A DNA stretch of 64,000 nt from Allantophomopsis cytisporea (GCA_024752435.1 CP103026.1:310001-374000); one strand, 5' to 3'. Shown: positions 22,451 through 35,880, counted from the stretch's first letter. Made by a program: numbers and translations. The notes: generated by a model from the sequence alone, not told the origin.

Positions 22451-25061
22451 ATGGCGGGCTCAGCTCCAGGGAGGTCCATATTCCCGAAGGGGCCCAGTTT
22501 CACCCTGGACAACTTTTCCAGCAAAGACTTTATAGTGAAGGAGTTCGTGGAGAGTCTCTCCGACAGCGCCATACCCATCAATCGAAGATCCGGTCCTGCG
22601 CCGCAAGCCTTCGACCCTAAACCTCTCATACGCACATTTGAAGGTATGCCCATCAGGCCGCCATCTACAGGACCCTCACTGATGCTCTGCAGGCGCACTA
22701 TCGCAACTTGCTTCCTTATCTGAAGACCTTGAAGAGCGCGAGACTGAACTACTTACCTCTGTGCGGCGTGCTGAACAGGCACATGATCAGACTCTCGAGA
22801 CCCTTGGTCGCAAGCTCGACCAGTCTATAGACTCCTTCGAGACCCTTGATATATCACTGAACCAACCAAATAGCACCAATGGTTACGACAAATCCAGTCA
22901 TCCTGAAGCAGGAGGAAATGTCGCGGTTCAGATTGGAGAGAAGTTGGAGGATTTGGATAAGCAAAGACGAAGGGCTCTAGATGCGAACTTCCTCATTCAG
23001 TGCTGGCTTGAAGTCAGTGATACTGGCGAACTCATATCTCTTGAGGAGGTGAGAAGGCAGGGAAGTGGCGAAGGGAAAGTTAGATGTGCTGTCATTGCAC
23101 GGCAGCTTATGCGAATAAGTCAGAGACTCGATGCGTCCTCGTGGAACACCAACGGAGTGAAGAAGACGAACGGTGTGTCGAATGGAGTTACAGGAAACCG
23201 CGGACATAATACTAGAGAAATCATCGAGAAGTTCTCAGAGACACTAGAAAAAGATTTGTTGAAGCAGTTCGATAAGAGCTACAGGAAACAGGACTTTGAG
23301 AGCATGATGGAATGCGCAAAGGTGCTGCGGGACTTCAATGGTGGATCAAGCGTCGTAGCACTTTTTGTCAACCAGCATCAATTCTTTATTGATCGGAGCC
23401 AACTTATTACGGATGAGGTCACAACCGATGGAGAGACTTGGGAGAAGCTTGCAGACCCAGATGCGGACCCTCCAGGAGTTGAGTCTAGTTTACAGTCTTT
23501 GATCGATGAAGTTAAGGTGGTCATGCAGGATGAGTCCTTTATCATCAAGAGAGCGTTTCCATATTATGATGTTGTGCTCAGCAAGTTCCTGCAGAGAATA
23601 TTTCAACAGTCTATACAACAGCGTTTGGAGATGGTCCTCGATAAGGCTGATACTATTTCATCGTTGGCTTTCCTTCGATCTCTTCATGCTTCCAGGAGTT
23701 ACATCAATGGTTTAGTAGAGGACTTGAAAATGCACGGCTTAACGGAACATCCAGATGCTTGCTCGGCTCAGACAACTCTCATTCTAGATCAACAACTAGA
23801 CGAGCTTTTCGTGCCATATATGGTCGGATCATCATACATTGATCGAGAACGAAAGAGTCTGGAAGAATTGTACTCGTCCTTGCTATTCAAGTTTACTATC
23901 TTTCACTCGCGGCGAAAGAAGGCCCCTTCGGGTTTCATGGCGTCTCTGGCTCAGCAGGGATCACAACTTTTGGCAACCGCAAAAGATGCATATATCGATC
24001 GTCTTGGTTCTTCCGAGTTGACTCCCACACAAAAGGCCATGATGTTGAGAGTTGCTGGTCTTCGAGATATTGACAGTGACAATAACAAAAACGAAATTGA
24101 GGTCACAGAAGAAGACGGAGTCTTGAGCGTGCCGAATGCCAAGAGAATGCTAAAGTGGCTTGCTGAGGGTGTTCGTCGTGCACTTGAGCTGGGCTCCGGA
24201 AGCGATACACCTAAAGATGTGTCCGCTCTTCTCAACTTATTGTTGACCAGTATGGGGCAAGTTTATGTCGAAACTGCACTTGACGCTGCGAATGACCAAG
24301 CCTTGTCTCACGAATCAACGAAGACAGAGCCCGACATCTCATATTTCCCACAACTACGAGCCGCTATCACCATCACCAATCTCATGTCGCGGTTCACAAG
24401 CACAGTACTGATCCGCCTGGCTGAATCAAATACAACTGTACGCCGAGAGATGGACAAGCAGACGAACCTTGCTATTGGACGAATGGAGGAGAAGACGAAT
24501 GCAATTATTCAGAAAACCATTGATGTTGTGCTCAACTGGATCACCAAACTACTTTCTGGACAGAAGAAGGCGGATTTCAAACCAAAAGATAGCGAGCTCG
24601 ATGGCGGTCGATATCTGGAGATGTTACAAACTCCTACTTGCACATCTATTGCCACCTTCTTGGCCAAAGTCCGCACTTATGCTTTTCAAGCGCTTGATGG
24701 CCAGAACCTGGAGCACATGAGCGCTGAGTTGACCATTAGCATCCGCGATCTCCTTTTCGAGCACTTCAAGAAGTTCAACGTCAACGCCACTGGTGGACTG
24801 ATGCTGACGAAGGATATATCCAAATATGTGTCCTCGCTCAAGGAATGGCCACTTCGGGGCGACGTCATCAGTAGTCTGGAAGTGCTCAGCGAGATTGGTA
24901 ACTTATTTATTATCGGTCCGGAAGCTTTGAAGGAGAGGAGCAGGAATATCCTGGGTGGAAACATGGGCAAGGGTCTTGATAAGACGGATTTCAGGGCCTT
25001 TGTTATGAAGAGAGATGATTCCTCTAGTGTTGGAGTTCAAAGCGTGCTTGCTGGATTGTAG
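22451..25061 (+). CDS. sec10: Exocyst complex subunit Sec10 (EXOC5), 853 aa
   Basis: Exon 1 is 22451-22643 and exon 2 is 22693-25061, joined as IRTFEGALSQLASLSEDLEE. Sec10 is one of eight exocyst subunits tethering secretory vesicles to the plasma membrane at sites of polar growth. Recognisable features are the FDPKPLIRTFE start region, the LEERETELLTSVRRAEQAHDQTL coiled coil (about residues 75-120), the ANFLIQCWLEV block, and YIDRERKSLEELYSSLLFKF near residue 480. The rest is alpha-helical, as in other CATCHR tethering subunits. The length is typical of fungal Sec10. In this setting it would support hyphal tip secretion (inference from family). Confidence 0.9.
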
Positions 25062-25364
25062 GTCTTCTCATCGTTAGGCGTCGAGGTGTTGGTGGTTTCA
25101 TGCGTAGAAATGTATGATTCTCGTATTCAAGTTGACAGCTTTGAACCAATTGCATAGTGACTCTATGATATATTACGAGTATTGCCACATCTTCCGATTA
25201 TAAAGATCATGATCTTCAACCCTTGGCCTTGTGTAGACTTCATTTTCTTCGGAGTAGAGATGGTCTTGATATGCAATTATGCTCCATAAATCCCTAACGC
25301 CCCAGCAATGCTTCGCTATTCCCAATTGTACACCCAGCCTTATAATACACGTATCGTCGCGCGA
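25062..25364. other. Convergent intergenic region, SEC10 / COX17
   Basis: About 300 bp between convergent stops, AT-rich, with nothing else visible. Confidence 0.5.
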
Positions 25365-25680
25365 TCAGAGCTTGAATCCAAAGCTAGCCATGCAGCTCTT
25401 GTACTGGTCGATTGTGCTGGCACAGTCCTTCTGGGGATCGGCGGCGTTGCTGAAGAGCATGCACTCATCACGCTGTGCCTTCTCGTCCTTGCAAACACAG
25501 CATGGCTAATGGAACAATGTCAGCAATTGATGTGAAGATGGTTTCGTGAGCGGCGTACCTTTGGAGCGGGTGCAGCTTCAACTGCTGGCTTCAATCCGCT
25601 GTCAATGTTGACTGCTGTGGCGGCTTGTATATTGTCAGCTCATGAAATTCAAGGCCAGTGTCGCAAAGGGACTCACGCAT
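25365..25680 (-). CDS. cox17: Cytochrome c oxidase copper chaperone Cox17, 69 aa
   Basis: Three exons on the minus strand: a 4-nt first coding exon ATGC (25680-25677), 25623-25559 and 25505-25365. The joined product starts MPATAVNIDSGLKPAVEAA and continues through PKPCCVCKDEKAQRDEC to the ending SCMASFGFKL. It holds the copper-binding Cys pair (C25-C26) and a twin Cx9C arrangement (C28/C38 and C51/C61). Cox17 lies in the mitochondrial intermembrane space, where it delivers copper to Sco1 and Cox11 for cytochrome oxidase. No presequence is present, as expected for a Mia40 import substrate. Length equals that of yeast Cox17. The microexon is needed to provide the start codon, and both introns have canonical ends (GTGAGT...CAAG and GTACGC...TTAG). 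Confidence 0.93.
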
Positions 25681-26171
25681 TGTGATGGTTGGCGAGGGTT
25701 TCGAATGTTCAGTGTCTGCGATCAGGAGATGTTGGTAGTAGTACATAAATTTGATTATGTCTTTGTGAGGCTAATTGAAGTGAATGAATGTCAATTTCTT
25801 TCAAGGTATCTTGACGTTCTTTACCCTTTGAATGACGAGCAACCGTACAATAATTTGTAAGCCCCGGAAACACCGCGTGCGATCTCTCAGCTCCGACTCC
25901 AGCCGCATAGGTAGATTGAGAATGCCTACTCGTATGTAATACCTCAGGCCTCAGGCAGGAACGACTGGGTACCTGCGCCACAAGGCTTAGTGCGTTGTTG
26001 CGCGGCAACAAAGCTTGTGAACCCCTCCATAAGGTAAGGCCGCAACCCAAAAACAAACCCCAGATCGTGAAAATATATTACTCTACATACATACACGCAA
26101 CGCAATACCCCTCGTCAAATCTACACTTTTCTTTCCTGCACATAGCCTGATTCCTCTTTTTTTCATTCAAT
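25681..26171. promoter_or_regulatory. Divergent promoter region, COX17 / RNA1
   Basis: 491 bp between divergent start codons. The side next to RNA1 is pyrimidine-rich. A minus-strand ORF at 25709-26056 has no recognisable content and I read it as leader or promoter DNA. Confidence 0.5.
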
Positions 26172-27517
26172 ATGGCCGCTTCAAACAAGGTTTTTTCCCT
26201 CGAGGGAAAGGGTCTCAAGCTTGACACTGCTGCTGATATCGAGCCCCACGTACAATCCCTGCGTGCCATGGAGGATGTGGAGGAAGTACGCTTCCTTGGG
26301 AACACTTTGGGTGTAGAGGCGTGCAAGGCCTTGGGAGAGATTTTGGAGACTAAGAAGACTCTACAGGTAGGCTACATTCCTCGATAAACTCTTATGGCCC
26401 CTTTATGTGTACTTGAGGCAAGTGAATACTAACTGGTTTGTTTACTTAGATCGCCAACTTCGCAGATGTATTCACTGGACGTCTTCTCAACGAAATCCCA
26501 GAGGCTCTTTCTTACCTCCTCACGTCTTTATTGACCCTCCCAAAACTCCACACTGTCAACCTTAATGATAACGCTTTTGGTCTTAACACCCAAGCGCCAC
26601 TCGTTGCCTTCATTTCCTCCCACGTTCCACTTAAGCACCTCATCCTCAACAACAACGGTCTCGGTCCCCATGCCGGTATCCTCATTGCCGATGCCCTCTC
26701 TGCACTTCACGCCAAGAAGGTTGAAGCTAGGAAGGCAGGCAAGGAAGTTCCAGATCTCGAGACCGTCATTTGCGGCCGCAACAGATTGGAGAACGGAAGC
26801 ATGACTGCCTGGGCCAAGGCATACAGCCTACACACTGGCCTCAAGGAGATCAAGATGGTACAAAACGGAATTCGCCAAGAGGGTATTTCACACCTTCTTG
26901 CTGAGGGTCTTAAGCACACCCGCGGAATCAAGACTTTAGATTTGCAAGACAACACCTTCACAATCCTGGGTTCCAAGGCCTTGGCTAAGGTTCTTCCTGG
27001 CTGGACGGAGGTCGAAGAGCTTGGTGTCGGAGATTCGTTGTTGGGTGGCAAGGGAGCCATTGTCGTCGCTAATGCACTCGCCAAGGGTCAGAACAAGAAA
27101 CTTGAGATTTTGAGATTGCAATACAATGATATCACCGCTAAGGGTCTCAAGGTCTTTGCCGACACTGCAAAGGATTCCCTTCCAGCCCTTCGCAAGATTG
27201 AGCTCAACGGCAACAAGTTCTCTGAGGATGACCAGAGCATCATGGCGCTGCAAGAGCTGCTCGATGAGCGTAAGGAGAAGCTGGCTGGTGATATTGTCAT
27301 TGAGGATGACTGGGGACTTGACAGCCTTAGCGACCTCGAGGATGATAGCGAGGACGAGGATGAAGATGAGGATGAGGAGGATGAGGAGGAACTCGCTGAG
27401 GAGAGACGTGAGAAGCTGATTGAAGAGGCGGAGGAGGCACAGGATGAACCTGTCGCACAAGACAAGGATGCTAGCGTGGATGCGCTGGCTGATAGTCTTG
27501 GAAAGGCTTCTATTTAG
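26172..27517 (+). CDS. rna1: Ran GTPase-activating protein Rna1 (RanGAP), 420 aa
   Basis: Exon 1 is 26172-26366 and exon 2 is 26450-27517, with a GTAGGC donor and a CTTAG acceptor. RanGAP stimulates GTP hydrolysis by Ran in the cytoplasm and so powers nucleocytoplasmic transport. Leucine-rich repeats of the LHTVNLNDNAFG / LKHLILNNNGLG / IKTLDLQDNTFT type run through residues about 30-340. The catalytic-arginine context FADVFTGRL places Arg76 where fission yeast has Arg74. The C-terminus is the expected acidic tail, a run of Glu/Asp (DSEDEDEDEDEEDEEE) near residues 365-380. Length is close to that of yeast Rna1. There is no SUMO-targeting extension like that of vertebrate RanGAP1. Confidence 0.94.
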
Positions 27518-30500
27518 AAAATGGCATGCTAGATTGCATAGTATTGGTTGTTTGTTGTTTTGTTTGTTTAGGGGCGTTTGATGTGGAGGTCGTGCTTGGA
27601 TCTCCGAATACCCCCCATTGCAGTAGATAGGAATTGCATATTTGGTCATGATGAGAATGTACTTGCTCAACGCAACTTCTATGATGTGAGGGTGAATATA
27701 TACGATATTTGTGACACTTAGTTGACTGGTGTAGACTCGAAAAATTGATTTTCTTTCTAATGAGGTAATGTCCTCAAAAGGTTATGTATCGATATTACTC
27801 TATGCTATAGAATATAGTCTTGATTCAAATATCGGCTACACTTGCACTCGGTGTGATTGCCTTGCGGAGAGGAAATATTTGATTGACATGGGCATTGCCT
27901 GCTGTCAGTGGGCAAGATAATTGTAGTAATATCAACAACAATTGTGACTAAGGGGAGAGCTATCCCGGTGATTTGGTAAGTTCCATTGCCATTGTATCTT
28001 TTTTAACGTCATATGGGCGGTTTTCGTCATTTTCTTATCACTGCTACCTTACTCTTGCATTTTTCCACTTCCTTGAAATGCTGTTGAACCCCGTCTTGGC
28101 CAGATAGCTCTTGCATCAAGTACATATATTCATATTTCTTTAAACTTTATACATTTGAAGAACATCCAGCAGATGCTAAAGAAGCTGTATATATTGCTTT
28201 ATATACGGAGTTAGCAACGCTAACCGTTTACTATTCCTCGTTATGTTATACTTGTTATCAATCTATATTTTATTGTTCACTGAGAAGGATGTCGATTGTT
28301 TTGTGAAGTGATGAATTGTTTATCTCGTGAACAGCGACCTAGTTATCAGGGCCTAAATTTATACTATGTACGATGCAATCAAGTGTGTAGAGCTAGTTAG
28401 AAAGTTGTATATATGCAACAGAAATAGTAGTAAGTAAGGTTGATAATAATAACAGTTTAACGATAGTAATAGGAAGAATAATGTTAGATATAGTTATAAT
28501 ATAACCAGCTTATACAGTAGACGGTACTATGCTGTAATTATATAAGCTTGTATAGTAGAAGATAGATGTACCGTCTCAACTAGATGATGTGTGATATAGA
28601 TATATATAATAGAAGGAGGCTAAATAAGACAGGGGTCTGAGTGTTTCCCACATGTTATGCTGAGTAGGAATAGAAATCTTTGATGATATCCAGTTAGTTA
28701 TCGATGTAATGTTCATATATACATCCCGGCGAGCTTCAAACTCAATATTACAAGTGTCTCCGGTACAAGTTTGCCAATTTACTTACTGATATAGGCTGAC
28801 TTCTCTTTACATTGAGCTGTAGTCCTGTATTCTTTACTTTTTCACCCTTAATCGTGAAATAATACAATGTTTGATGAAAATTCTTTATGTAGACTATCTG
28901 TATCTGTGCTTCATACTATTATCAGTGTAGTAAAAATCTGGCTGGTTCCCCTATAGTAGCTGTATAGACCGACAATGACTGCTGGAGTGACGACGAGCCT
29001 GAAGATAGTGACAGATGTTAACACAATAACAACTCTACCGCTTCGTACTGATTGTGTTCTTGTTCGAGAGCCATTCACCATTACATGTTCTGTTATAACA
29101 ATCCACAAGTAACATCCTTATAATCCTTAGCAACTTGATGTTATGTCCCATTGATTATGTTTGACTTTAGGCGTTTACTTCTAGATATAGACCCTCTAGA
29201 CATATTCAAAACAGAACAAGGATTCTGAGTACACTTGAACGTAACGATATACAAACATTCTCTATGAGACTGTCGCATACATATTTATGCAGAAAGAAAA
29301 AGGCTTTCAAGACAACATCAGGTGTTATCAAATTATCGAGTAGTCTGCTTGCATGAGTTACTGTTGATACTCGATTTCGAAAATGAATATTCACTCATCA
29401 GGAGTCTACAAAGCAAAGTATGTGTCATTTAGTGATGGATATTCACGATCTGCAATTTGGAAACAGAATGAACAGCTGTAAATGGTGAAACTTCTTGTTG
29501 GCGATAACGAGAGCTTCGACGATGGTGATCTCTTGAGTAATGACTGATGTTTTCAAGAGCAGTTGGATGTCTTCGCTTTGCGAAATTCAAGCCATGGATC
29601 TGTTGAAGCGGTCTCGAGTCACACTACCAGGCTTTATGCTTCTGGTATCGAAAATGTATTTGTACTATTATCCTTTGACGTCTAATAGGATTATGTTCCC
29701 GCTTCGATTATAAAGTGCCATTATCCTCTATTATTTTAAATACGAAAGGCACAAACGTGATTCGTATGTACACTCTACTGAATACCAACAGTCTCATTAT
29801 AAGAGCAGAAATACGAACTAAGACATTGATTATGCAAAGTCTTTGCTCTAATGTAGGTCATTGACTGATGACGATGATTAATTTGATGACAACCATTCTT
29901 TCACCGAATGAACTTCATCTCCTTATGTTACGAATGGCCGCGACGCTCCAAAAGCATCAGTATTCCAATGCCATATATAGCTACGTTGGTAGAACAAATG
30001 CTCGTATAATTTCAGACGACTATTTATGATCCTGTGATGATCACACGATCCCCACTTTCTTAAAGCTTGGTCTCAGACACAACAGTGGAGAGTGACTGTG
30101 AAGATCATTGTGGTCATAGAATTTTACAGCATCCTACTCGCTGTTCTCTTCTCTCATTCATTATGTCAGGTGGATTTGTCTCATAAGATGATGACATCTC
30201 AGAGAACCCATATAAATATCAAATATCGCTTGGTTGTCCAAGTTGAACCTGATTCCAGTGACATCCAAGTCCGGATAGATTCTGGGACTCGAAAAAAGTA
30301 CATAGTACCCAAGCAGGCCCCTATTCTCCTCTCACATCATCATTTCCAGTACACGTTGAACCATTCCACTTTGCCCAAGCCTGCGCATAGATACATGCTT
30401 CCTCAACCCCCACTCACGAATCTCGAATTGAGATCTGCACCCACATCTCAAGAATGCACAGTTACCACAGAGCCTTGACGGTAACATGAGCACGCACATG

Positions 30501-33500
30501 AACTTAGCTCCAACCCAACTCAATCCCCGTTCTCCATTCCATCGACGCAGGAACAAACCCAAAATACTAAGTCTAGTTTCCACGCAAATCCTGAGCATTT
30601 GTCTTGATACAACAGCTAACCAACACCACACAGGAGAATGCCATAGAGGCTGGTTTTTCGACCTCCAGACCCATTCCCGACGACAGGATACGCGAATGCG
30701 CATTGGTATGATGGGGTATGGGGATCGCATATACGAGATTCGGCTCTGAAGACTATTGAGACATTGGGTACTCGCATTGTTCTAGCAGAATGGGGTACCT
30801 AGGCCGCGACTCCAAGTACTTGAAAGCCGAGCAAATGACAAAATCCACATTCCTTCCCCAGATTGCTGAGGAAACTGTGTGGGAACCCCCACAAATTGTG
30901 GACATTCCAGTGTGGAGAGAAGTTCCCGAAATTTCGGGAGATCTGCTTGCGGATTGGTTTTCAACGTGGTATTATGAAGTGCTTGATGTTGGATTGGGGT
31001 GCGAAGTCGAAAGAGGCTCGAGAGATGGGAGAATTACTGCGTAACATATTTGGAAAAAGAAACTTCTGAGGAATGTAAAGTGAATATGGAAATGGAATGA
31101 AGGTCTGGAAGAGAATATATAGCTAAGAATATGCTTGAACTAGATATCGTGGATAGGAAACGGATAAAAAAAGGGGGAAGATAATGGAATAAGATAGCAC
31201 TCAGAAACTCTCGGTGAAAACAACCATCGAAGTCCGCAATCATGTCAACCAACTTACCAGTACATAACAATTGAGATCTATGGTTTCATTTAAGAATGTG
31301 TATTCGTAATTCCTAATACATTGAAATGCAACATTGCGCGGTGAAAGCAAAACACAGCTCAAGAAAGAAATGCGTACGCATACCAGGAAGCCGGAACCCC
31401 CACCCTTACGCCGTCGTCGCTCCAAATGACCAGTCAACTTCCCCCACTCACCTTAAATTCATCCCCTTTCAAAGGAAGCCCATAACAGTACCCTTCAGCT
31501 CTCCAATAGCTTGGTGCAGGGTGAGATATCATTTGTAACGTATGCCTCAGCCTCACGCCATCAAAGGGGACCGTGACATCGTTGATGACTGATTATAAAC
31601 CTCGGTGAGTCAGCGAGTCCAAAGCGCTTGCGATGTCATGCATACAGAAGCGCTTCGACGCCGTTCTTGAAGGATCAAAACCTGTTTTAGTTGTGAGGAC
31701 GTCGGGGACGAGACGCGGAGAAGTGACTGTGGCGTTGGATGTTGGACGGGCACTGATATGGGGCACCATCTCCCCCGCCCCCGGCCTCGGCTCAGGATGA
31801 TAGGACATGGGGTGGGTAGGGATTGAGCACTAAGTGCATATGAGCAAACTTTGGCAGCAGGAGATACTGCAACAGCATGGGGTCTCGTTGCGCCAGTTTG
31901 CCGTCGTGATCCCTGATGTGGCTGGGCCTCTTGAAGAACGGGAAAGAGAGTAGGAAAGAGGATGACAGGGGTGTAGACGGGATTCCATATACAGGTAATT
32001 CGCATATACTTTGTACGGTGATGTACTTACGAGGAAGACATATGTATAGTGACTTTGCGGACATTGGGAAATGGACTCAACTGCGAGCAATTCTCCAGAT
32101 TCAATACGATCATTGGACGCAGAAGAGACGGTGAGCTCGAGGTGATGTTCTGCCAAAGTCAATTCAGGTTGGTATGAAGTAATGGGATTCTGTACAGGTA
32201 GGATTTGAGGCACTTGCACTCCCACGTACATACATACACGCAACCCCTCCCCTCCCACATCTTCACACCCCTGTATGCCATCTGTAGCCAGTACCATAAG
32301 GCATATACATACATTCATAACATGCATCATCCGCACTTATGGACTTCCAACACATGTCTGCCTCTGAAACCTGAATATGCAGATGTTTGCATCCTTGAAA
32401 AGGTGTCGGAACCTGTAGCCCGGCAGCTGTAATTCGTCAATTCTAACCACATTCTCATCGAGGGCGGATGGACTTGCTTTGTACACTGGTTGGCCGAGGA
32501 AAACCCTGTACCATTGATGCTCATCCTCGGGCCCTGTTCTGGGGACGCGGATAAGAATTGTTTTGTTTGTTGCTTGGGATCTCTCTTTCTTTCTTCGCCT
32601 GCGGGTCAAAGAGGGGGTATCTTACCAGTTCTACTAACACTCCTGCTAAGAGTATTACATATTACACATTACCTGATCCAATTCATGCCTCCGTACGGCG
32701 TGTGTTGATGTGAAAGGATTGTCGATGTAGCTGCATTGTTTGGATACTCGAAGGTTCGCAGGCTTGCTGTTGGCGTTTGGCGTCAGGGTCGTGGAAGATG
32801 GGAACGGGTGTGAGATGGTTGCGAGCTGCTAAAAAGGGTGATGGTCGATAGGAGGAGAGGATTGAAGAAGATAGCGAACCAGATGCTTTTCTCGCTATCA
32901 GTTTCCACCTCCAACTTATTCTACTATAGTTTGACAATGAAAGAAGAGCTGCACACAGTAAGGTACTGGAATATGTAACTACTCTATCAGAGATAATGAA
33001 ATAATGCACTCGTCTTTGTTCGGGATACCATTGCTGTCACTTTGTGACAGCCACCTTCATCAATATCCTCATTGTTCATCCTTACCTATCAAACGGACAA
33101 TTACTGCCCAATGGTATCCACCTCCAACATCTTCTCTCGGCCTCATTCAGATCTATCATGCAACGCCTCACTTTGTTCTACCTGTACGTAACCTGTAGCG
33201 GGTCCCTGGAGATTTCAACTCTCGTTTTGGGTTCGCTACGGTGATATCTCCGAATTGAGTTATTGAGGACGACGATGCAAATTAAATTAAAAGCCTGCAT
33301 TCATTTGAGAAGGAGACTTAGAAGTGGAGACCAACACGTTCGTATTTATCTCCGCATGGAGTTATGTATACTGTATGAAGGACGACGATATCGATCAAAC
33401 AAGCCCTTGACATTAAGCATGAGGAGAATCCAAATAGTGGAGAGAATGTTGCTTTTTTAAGGTACTTCGCAGCACGCGTAAATACCATCTCATCTCGCGC

Positions 33501-35622
33501 GGGCGCATCAATATGAATCGACATGGTATCCACAACCCCAACCGTGATCGATGGCTAACGTGCTCGCATTGATAGGTATGCACACCGTGCCCATGTCAAA
33601 TATGTATCTACATAACAAAATGTGGAGAGAAAGATCAGTCTATTCGGATGACTCGAGTCGAGGCCAAGATCCCCTTCTCTCGCTGTACAGAACATATTGA
33701 TTGGTGGGGCTGTTTGCATCAGCCACGTCTCTCCGATATTCTAGGCGTAAGTCGGGGGAAAATCATGCCACTGATCGAGAGTTATGGACAGTCATGATAT
33801 TATTGGACTTTATACGCCCTCGAAACCACAGTTGATTGTTCTTGGCCGAGCCCTCTTATTCAACATCTGCTCCATATCTCCACCTTTCTCGTCAGATATC
33901 CAACCGTGATTGTATGGTGTGCTCCGGCTAATGGGTTAGGGAGGGGATGCGGAAAATATCGCGTGCTTTCCCCAGATCGTTGTGGTGAATTGCTTATATG
34001 GGCGCCAGCTACCGCGGCTACTTTGCATTCAACTCAAAGCATCCACGGCATCCCGACCTTTCCTCTGGTGTAGAAATGGCGGCGTGTGTGGGCGTATGTA
34101 AGCTGAAAGAGATCTCGCTGGTATCAGTGTCTTGTTGATATGGTTGTACGCCTTGAGTCGCTTTCAGTCTTTCTTGTTGAGAGTCCGCGCCCGACTTGTT
34201 CCAAGACTATGAGTCTCTACCACTTTTTATACTTTCACTCCACATCTTGGAGCTTTCTGTGGCTTCCTGTTATTATTCGCGGGCGGGTAGTTCTCTAGTA
34301 TCAAACTTTGATATCTAATAGCCCCTCCAAGAATGAAAGGTCCGATTTATGTGGGGTGGACGATTTTGATGCTCAAAATGCAATACAGAGATATACAGCG
34401 CAGAGCAGTCGGTCGTATGGGATACGAGTCAAAATGAGGTTGGAGAAAGCATAACATAGAGTGAATGAAGAGCGGAGCAGCGTGTATGATCTTGAACCAT
34501 AACTATAATTCTCTCCCAGATAATATCACCTGCTGTTCACGTTTGTCATGTTTATGCAACGTTGTCTTTGGACAAATTGCTATGATATGTATGCACTTGA
34601 TGGCCCTCGACACCCACTTTCTCGTTTTGTAAGGTCCAATCTGAACTCCCTACAGTAGCTTCTCAATAGAATATAGTCTTTGCATACGGAATTGGATGAA
34701 TAAAGTATTATATACTCAGATAGAATAGCTTTTGATTTACTCAATTGAGATGGCGGCAGATCACCCGGCTCCCGAAATGCTTGCGATCATGGAATGTTGA
34801 ATAAGAGAGGATCCACTGACTAGAAATGAATATGGGGGGAACGGGAGGTTCTCCAGTTACCTTGCAATTTGGGACTGCGGTAAGAACTAGGTACTCACTA
34901 TTTCTTAGAGCCTCTGATTAGCTTTAAATCGACATCTTGATAGCTAAAGGCCAATCAAGAGATGCAAAGTAGCCGTTTGCTTCACCAGGCTTGATTTATA
35001 TATATCTGAGGACAGACAAACCATGGTACTAAAAGACCTTTCCAGGTATCGTGTCGTTTTCACAAGCAAGAGTGAAATATACTGCGTCTTTGATGATTAG
35101 GAAATCAACGAAGTTGTACAGTGACCTTCCATCAGAATATGTTGGCATATCTATCTTGAGTATCAATCCCATAATTCTCTTGCGACAGTCTAGGAAGACT
35201 CGTACTATATATCTTATCAAACAATTATATTCACGGGAGCAACTACCTATTTTTACTCTATGATGTTTCTGTATATCTAAAGTACGGATTCGGCTATAAG
35301 CATAGAATAGAGAATCAATTGAAAGATTGGATAATGTTCATATTGTACCTGGAGATAGTATGGTTCTTTATCCGAAGTTGAGCAATATTCGAAGATGAGA
35401 ATGAGAATCAACGTTGAAGTGGATACTGAAAGAACAACTCGCGTATTTCAAAGATCCACTAATGGTACGTATGCTTTTGAAAATCGAGTCTTTAGATACT
35501 GCTTAGAAAAAGTGAACGATAAACCAAAGTAGACTCTTTTGAAAGTCATAGCAATATCTAGATCCATACGAACTCAGCACGATAATCCCCCGAACCCTAC
35601 CCATCTCAACGACATCAAGTTC
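27518..35622. other. 8 kb gene-poor, AT-rich tract
   Basis: Between the RNA1 stop and about 35.6 kb no ORF shows a known domain and none exceeds about 130 codons. From about 27.7 to 30 kb and from 33.5 to 35.5 kb the sequence is visibly AT-rich, with many TATA and ATAT words, unlike the gene-dense block before it. I see no LTRs, terminal inverted repeats or transposase fragments. It could be decayed (RIP-mutated) repeat DNA, but I cannot prove this by eye. Confidence 0.5.
28519..28576. repeat. Short inverted repeat
   Basis: AGACGGTAC at 28519-28527 is matched by its exact reverse complement at 28568-28576, with a 40-bp AT-rich spacer. A looser direct repeat AGCTTATACAGTAGA / AGCTTGTATAGTAGA overlaps the arms. 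Confidence 0.5.
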
Positions 35623-35880
35623 ATGAGTATGACCGAGCCACCCATCCGACGAAAGGGATTTACAGTGGCCCAGAACTGGTGTTCCTCTGTTGCTGCATTA
35701 CTGTTTACTATCTCAGCCGTTTTATATATTATAGCCGCCATCATCTGGCTGTATGTCTTGGTGCGTGGGAAATGTGTGGTGACGGTGTACGAGTATGAGG
35801 AACCTCTGGTATGTCTTCAGCATTTGATAGAGGAATCATGATACTAACTACTGGTTCATAAGTCTCTAGGTGAGTTATAA
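35623..35880 (+). CDS. Possible small single-span membrane protein, about 67 aa
   Basis: Exon 1 (35623-35808) encodes MSMTEPPIRRKGFTVAQNW followed by one strong hydrophobic segment (VAALLFTISAVLYIIAAIIW) and a short VRGKCVVTVYEYEEPL tail. A good intron follows: GTATGT donor, TACTAAC branch site, TAAG acceptor. The second exon (35863-35880) adds SLGEL and a stop. Basic residues before and after the span are consistent with a small membrane protein. I recognise no family. The main support is the consensus intron and the clean membrane segment in an otherwise non-coding tract. Confidence 0.3.

Noticed and set aside
27088..27465. Ser-rich minus-strand ORF over the RNA1 acidic tail
   Set aside because: Antisense shadow of GAG/GAT codons.
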